From the NCBI RefSeq assembly GCF_020616595.1, contig NZ_CP085278.1, forward strand, positions 124,001 through 188,000: a stretch of 64,000 nucleotides of DNA. Direction: 5' to 3'. Below are positions 60,321 to 64,000 of the stretch, one piece after another (the stretch's first letter is position 1; each line of letters starts with the position of its first letter). This DNA is from Lentilactobacillus laojiaonis. Its GTDB lineage: Bacteria; Bacillota; Bacilli; Lactobacillales; Lactobacillaceae. The position numbers were made by a program, and so were the translations under genes. The notes beneath the pieces were generated by a model. It was not told where the DNA came from, made no database searches, and saw only the letters and a list, made by a program, of their open reading frames with translations.

Positions 60321-60976
60321 TATATTTCATCAGTCACGTTATTAAAGTAAGCCACTGACATCTTAGAACCATCCCATACAAATTTAGTAACACTACCATT
60401 TAATGTGGATTGGGCTACGTTAATTGATTTATCATATTTGCTAACCATACTACGAATTAAAGTACCATGGCTGGCTACTAAAATATTATCGCCATCTTTA
60501 GCATTGGCGATAACTTTATCAATCCCTGGTTGAAGTCGTTTCCAGAATTGATCGTTGTTTTCTGCATCGTGGTAAGGATCGGCATTGGCGATCATATCTT
60601 TAGAACCTTCAATAGTAAATTCAGCAATAATATCATTAAAGGTATTTTTACCATAAGGGCCCCCAATCATATGCCATGAATTAGCATCATCGTTACCTTC
60701 AAAGTAACCAAAATTTTCTTCACGAAAGGCAGTTTCAATAGTTGGTTCTTTGATATCAGCTGGATTTTCTCTTAAGATGATTTGACCGGTTTTAATTGCT
60801 CGTGGTGAATCACTGGAATAAGCTTGATCGAATTTAATTTTACTCAATCGTTTTCCGGCATTGATCGCATCATCAATTCCTTTTTCAGTAAGAGTAGTAT
60901 CGGCTACCCCTTGGATACGATGATATTTATTTAAATAAGTTTGACCGTGTCTAACAAAATACAAGTTAATTGACAT
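60320..60976 (-). CDS. Histidine phosphatase-family protein
   Basis: A 218-residue cytosolic protein of the phosphoglycerate-mutase/phosphatase superfamily. The catalytic LYFVRHGQTYLN is at the start, RGTQ-like contacts follow (YSSDSPRAIKTG), the second acid is in FREENFGYFEG and the second His in LVASHGTLIRS. The exact substrate (sugar phosphate or other) is not visible; it is not the housekeeping dPGM type by length. AGGAGG precedes the ATG. Confidence 0.88.
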   Translation of the reverse strand: MSINLYFVRHGQTYLNKYHRIQGVADTTLTEKGIDDAINAGKRLSKIKFDQAYSSDSPRAIKTGQIILRENPADIKEPTIETAFREENFGYFEGNDDANSWHMIGGPYGKNTFNDIIAEFTIEGSKDMIANADPYHDAENNDQFWKRLQPGIDKVIANAKDGDNILVASHGTLIRSMVSKYDKSINVAQSTLNGSVTKFVWDGSKMSVAYFNNVTDEI

Positions 60977-61106
60977 GATGATCCTCCTTAAAAAGAACAG
61001 ATTTTTATTAAGCTAATTGTAACATAAATTTAGGATAATAATTTACTTGGTAGTTGATTGTATGATAGACTAATTAGTCAAGAATTTACTTTTTTGGAGG
61101 GGTAAT

Positions 61107-63401
61107 ATGAGTAATGATATTAAAGCTGATGAACAAAAACATTTAGACTTAGTAATTGATCGCATTCAGATTGCTAAAACTACGGAAGCTAAAAAAGTTA
61201 AAACAGCTAATCAAGATCTAGAGGAAATCAATAAAAACTTTACAAATGATGTCCGGATTAAAACCCAAACTTATAGTGGCATGATGGATACGGCAATGTC
61301 GATTCGCCAGCAACAACAAATGCTGTCCGAACGTGAAAATCGTCGTGATTTTGCAGCTAAAAAAATTGAAACCTTAAATAAGTTAGAACAAAATCCATAT
61401 TTTGCCAGAATTGATTTTCATGAGATGGGAGAACCTAAAACCGAAACCATTTATATTGGCCTATCTTCATTTACTGATCAACCAGATCATTACTTGGTAT
61501 ACGATTGGCGAGCTCCAATTTCTAGTATTTATTATGATGGTGGCATTGGTGATGTCACCTACCAAACCCCTGATGGTGAACAAAAAGTTAACGTCCAATT
61601 AAAACGCCAGTTCCAAATTAGTGATGGTAAGATTAAAACGGTATTTGATACTGAAGAAGTAGTGGGTGACCAAATGCTATTAGATGCATTAGGACATCAA
61701 TCTAATACCAAGATGAAGAGTATTGTTACTACAATTCAAAAAGAACAAAATAAAATTATTCGTGATACTAAATCGGATTTACTATTCGTCCAAGGATCGG
61801 CTGGATCAGGTAAAACTGCAGCCATCTTACAACGAGTAGCCTATCTACTGTACCAGTATCGAGGTAATTTAAATCCAGGACAAGTGATTTTATTCTCACC
61901 TAATCAATTATTTAATGATTACATTAATCAAGTGTTACCGGAATTGGGTGAACAAAATATGGTCCAAATGACCTATTACCAATATAGTTCCCATCGTTTA
62001 CCTAAAATTAAGGTAGAAACTTTATCTCAACGCTTTAGTGATCAATTTATCGAAGAACTCAAACCGATTAATAATTTAAAAAATAGTTTACAATATTTTA
62101 AAGCCGTTTCTGCTTATGCTAACCATTTGAATAAAGAAGATATGTTATTTAAAAACATTGTCTTTAATGGTGAAATTTTAATTTCTAAAGAAAAAATCGC
62201 TGAAATTTATTATAGCTTCAACGAAAACTATAATTTAAGAAATCGTTTGTCTGAAACTAAAGAATCACTATTAAAACTTTTAAATCGCAAAATTTCTGCA
62301 GAAATGCGAAAAGATTGGGTTGAAGAAGCAGTTCAAAATTTAACCAAACAAGACATTCAAGAAATGCATAAAAGTGCGGAAGAAGAAATTTTAAATGCTG
62401 ATAAGGAATTTAATTTCTTGGCTCGTCAAATTGTCATTAAAGCCTTTGGTAAAGCTCAAAAGCAAATCACACGTGCAAGATTTTTACGCATTAACAATCA
62501 ATTCATTCATATGTTACGCAGTATTCCACAAATTATTAATTTAGAAAAACATGGTTTAACTAGAGATCAATGGAATAAGGAAGTTGATCGAGTAATTGGT
62601 GATTTTAAAGAAGGTAAATTATCTATGGCGGACGTTTCTCCATATCTTTATCTCTATGATCTAATTACTGGAAAACGCGGGGATCGCGAAATGCGATATG
62701 TATTTATTGATGAAATTCAAGATTACTCGGCTTTCCAATTGGCTTATCTAAAATATAATTTCCCACGGGCTAAATTTACTTTATTGGGAGACTTAAACCA
62801 GGCTATTTTTACACACGAAAATAGTCATCGCTTATTGTCGGAATTAAGTACCATGTTTGATCCTGATAAAACTCAAGTAGTACAATTAACTAAGTCTTAT
62901 CGATCAACCAAACAAATTACCGACTTTACTAAGCACTTACTCAAAGATGGAGAAGCTATTGAAGCGTTTGATCGTCAAGGAGAAGTCCCTCATATTTATG
63001 TAACTGACGGTTTAGATGCAGCGGTTAAGCAAGTTGAACGCCAAGTTAAAATTAATTTAGATGAACATGGAACCACTGCAATTATTGGTAAAAACTTAAA
63101 AGAATGTGAAGCTATTACGGAACGCTTAAAAGCTGACGGCTTAACTCCTAATTTGATTAAGACAGAAAATCAACGGTTAACCAATGGTACTTTGGTGATT
63201 CCATCTTATCTTGCCAAGGGATTGGAATTCGATAGTGTAATTATGTGGGATGCTTCATCGTTAGCTTATCATGATGAAGATGATCGCCAATTAGTTTACA
63301 CCATTGGAACTAGAGCCATGCACCGCTTAACGATTGTGGCCATCGGTCATTTATCACCATTGTTTGAGCTAGTTCCTAAAGATGAATATGAATTAAATTA
63401 G
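61107..63401 (+). CDS. helD: RNA-polymerase recycling helicase HelD
   Basis: A 764-residue UvrD-like helicase that removes stalled RNA polymerase from DNA. N-terminal coiled coil (about residues 1-100), then a domain around YIGLSSFTDQPDHYLVYDWRAPIS, Walker A GSAGSGKTAAIL near 232, Walker B FIDEIQDYS, and the C-terminal SF1 motifs (QVVQLTKSYRST, VYTIGTRAMHRL). GGAGGGG precedes the ATG. The same frame continues past its end into the next gene only after 11 bases, so both may share a transcript. Confidence 0.92.
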   Translation: MSNDIKADEQKHLDLVIDRIQIAKTTEAKKVKTANQDLEEINKNFTNDVRIKTQTYSGMMDTAMSIRQQQQMLSERENRRDFAAKKIETLNKLEQNPYFARIDFHEMGEPKTETIYIGLSSFTDQPDHYLVYDWRAPISSIYYDGGIGDVTYQTPDGEQKVNVQLKRQFQISDGKIKTVFDTEEVVGDQMLLDALGHQSNTKMKSIVTTIQKEQNKIIRDTKSDLLFVQGSAGSGKTAAILQRVAYLLYQYRGNLNPGQVILFSPNQLFNDYINQVLPELGEQNMVQMTYYQYSSHRLPKIKVETLSQRFSDQFIEELKPINNLKNSLQYFKAVSAYANHLNKEDMLFKNIVFNGEILISKEKIAEIYYSFNENYNLRNRLSETKESLLKLLNRKISAEMRKDWVEEAVQNLTKQDIQEMHKSAEEEILNADKEFNFLARQIVIKAFGKAQKQITRARFLRINNQFIHMLRSIPQIINLEKHGLTRDQWNKEVDRVIGDFKEGKLSMADVSPYLYLYDLITGKRGDREMRYVFIDEIQDYSAFQLAYLKYNFPRAKFTLLGDLNQAIFTHENSHRLLSELSTMFDPDKTQVVQLTKSYRSTKQITDFTKHLLKDGEAIEAFDRQGEVPHIYVTDGLDAAVKQVERQVKINLDEHGTTAIIGKNLKECEAITERLKADGLTPNLIKTENQRLTNGTLVIPSYLAKGLEFDSVIMWDASSLAYHDEDDRQLVYTIGTRAMHRLTIVAIGHLSPLFELVPKDEYELN

Positions 63402-63412
63402 GGGAATGTAAG

Positions 63413-64000
63413 ATGATTACCAAAAACCAATTATCGCCAAATTGCGAAATTATTAGTGTTTTAAACGAATCCTTAGAAGATATCGATACGTTAAGTCAAG
63501 ATTATGATATTGATGCTGAAATGCTAATGTATGCTCGGGATTATGATGAACGTTCACGAATTGAATTTTCTCCCGGAGGAGATTGGAATTTAATTGTTTA
63601 TGATATTGCTACTCTAAAGGATAAAGATAGTTCCAACGTGAAAGATCCGACAGCGCCAATTACTTTTATATTTAAAGCTGATAAACTTTTGATTTTTATG
63701 ACTAGTGTAACTAAGTTTGATCCGCAAAAGTTGATTAAAATTCCTGAAGACATGGATCTCGATCAACTTAATCCCATGGATACAATTTTGCTAATTATCT
63801 ACTCATTGGCATATCGGTATTACGATGTAATTCATGCGATTGATAAACGGCGTCAGATGGTACAAAAAGGCTTAAACCAAACGACTAGTCGTAAATCGAT
63901 TACCCAATTAATGGGATTACAAACTCAATTAGTCTACTATTTAACGGCTCTAGATTCTGATAATCGAGTTTTAAATGAATTAGAATACAATAAGTTTGTA
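63413..64000 (+). CDS. CorA-like magnesium transporter family protein (5' part)
   Basis: Only the N-terminal 196 residues are visible; the gene runs off the window. They form the cytosolic domain of CorA-type proteins (start MITKNQLSPNCEIISVLNESLEDID, with a later helix YYDVIHAIDKRRQMVQKGLNQTT). The membrane part with the GMN motif would lie beyond the window and is not seen. The ATG is preceded by GGGGAAT about 7 bases upstream. Confidence 0.75.
   Translation, partial: MITKNQLSPNCEIISVLNESLEDIDTLSQDYDIDAEMLMYARDYDERSRIEFSPGGDWNLIVYDIATLKDKDSSNVKDPTAPITFIFKADKLLIFMTSVTKFDPQKLIKIPEDMDLDQLNPMDTILLIIYSLAYRYYDVIHAIDKRRQMVQKGLNQTTSRKSITQLMGLQTQLVYYLTALDSDNRVLNELEYNKFV

Overview
The window is an AT-rich stretch of a Gram-positive chromosome, most likely a member of the Lactobacillaceae. 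The basis is the gene content: PepX, PepI and PepO peptidases, an M20 dipeptidase, GH25 lysozymes, a YkoEDC-type ECF transporter behind a TPP riboswitch, a T-box-controlled methionine ABC transporter, and several small protein families I know only from lactobacilli (LBP_cg2779-like, LVIS_2131-like, DUF6681-like). Genes have strong Shine-Dalgarno (SD) sites and frequent TTG starts. Species cannot be fixed from the sequence alone. I saw no tRNA or rRNA genes, insertion sequences, prophage genes or CRISPR arrays; the region reads as ordinary chromosome.

Layout. 1-3.9 kb: methionine aminopeptidase (cut by the window start), a 56-residue protein, PepO and a lipoprotein, all minus. 4.0-6.4 kb: a universal stress protein and two YibE/F membrane proteins. 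6.4-9.8 kb: two paralogous secreted GH25 lysozymes flanking a half-length ProA-like protein. 9.9-18.3 kb: acetyltransferase, beta-propeller lactonase, an unusual FAH-family protein, a nuclease-helicase fusion lacking the expected Fe-S cysteines, and a P-type ATPase. 18.4-22.1 kb: potABCD polyamine transporter. 22.7-25.5 kb: a four-gene operon (asparaginase, a repeat protein, a membrane protein, a zinc-ribbon protein). 25.7-28.6 kb: ykoEDC with its TPP riboswitch.

28.7-34.2 kb: D,D-carboxypeptidase with an N-terminal SH3-like domain, a uracil-DNA glycosylase relative without cluster cysteines, and a methionine-type T-box with metQ-metN-metI. 34.2-42.1 kb: FAD/NAD(P)-binding protein with NAD(P)HX epimerase, a second stress protein, a PEBP-family protein, an M20 dipeptidase with a YfcC-type carrier, and a pair of Fluc fluoride channels. 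42.1-42.3 kb holds a compact structured RNA candidate on the minus strand that I cannot assign to a known class. 42.3-46.4 kb: two tandem short-chain dehydrogenase-like proteins opposite an esterase/quinone-oxidoreductase pair, then a CPBP protease and a VOC protein. 46.5-53.8 kb: ABC-F ATPase, pepI and pepX, and an antiporter/Nudix/guanylate-kinase-like operon. 53.9-58.9 kb: a Fur-family regulator with a Zur-like box at its own promoter, a Ser/Asn-rich surface protein with a DUF6681-like partner, and a glutamine-type amino-acid ABC transporter. 58.9-64 kb: HflX, a histidine phosphatase, HelD, and a CorA-like protein cut by the window end.

The genes together describe a cell that imports amino acids, peptides, polyamines and thiamine precursors and breaks down proline-rich and other peptides. 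Two DNA-metabolism enzymes whose relatives carry 4Fe-4S clusters lack the ligands here, which fits the low iron use known for lactobacilli. Most convergent gene pairs share one near-perfect palindromic terminator. Nothing is a clear new defence or mobile system; the best leads are the orphan RNA at 42.1 kb, the ligand-less Fe-S relatives, the ProA-like half protein and the four-repeat protein at 23.7 kb.
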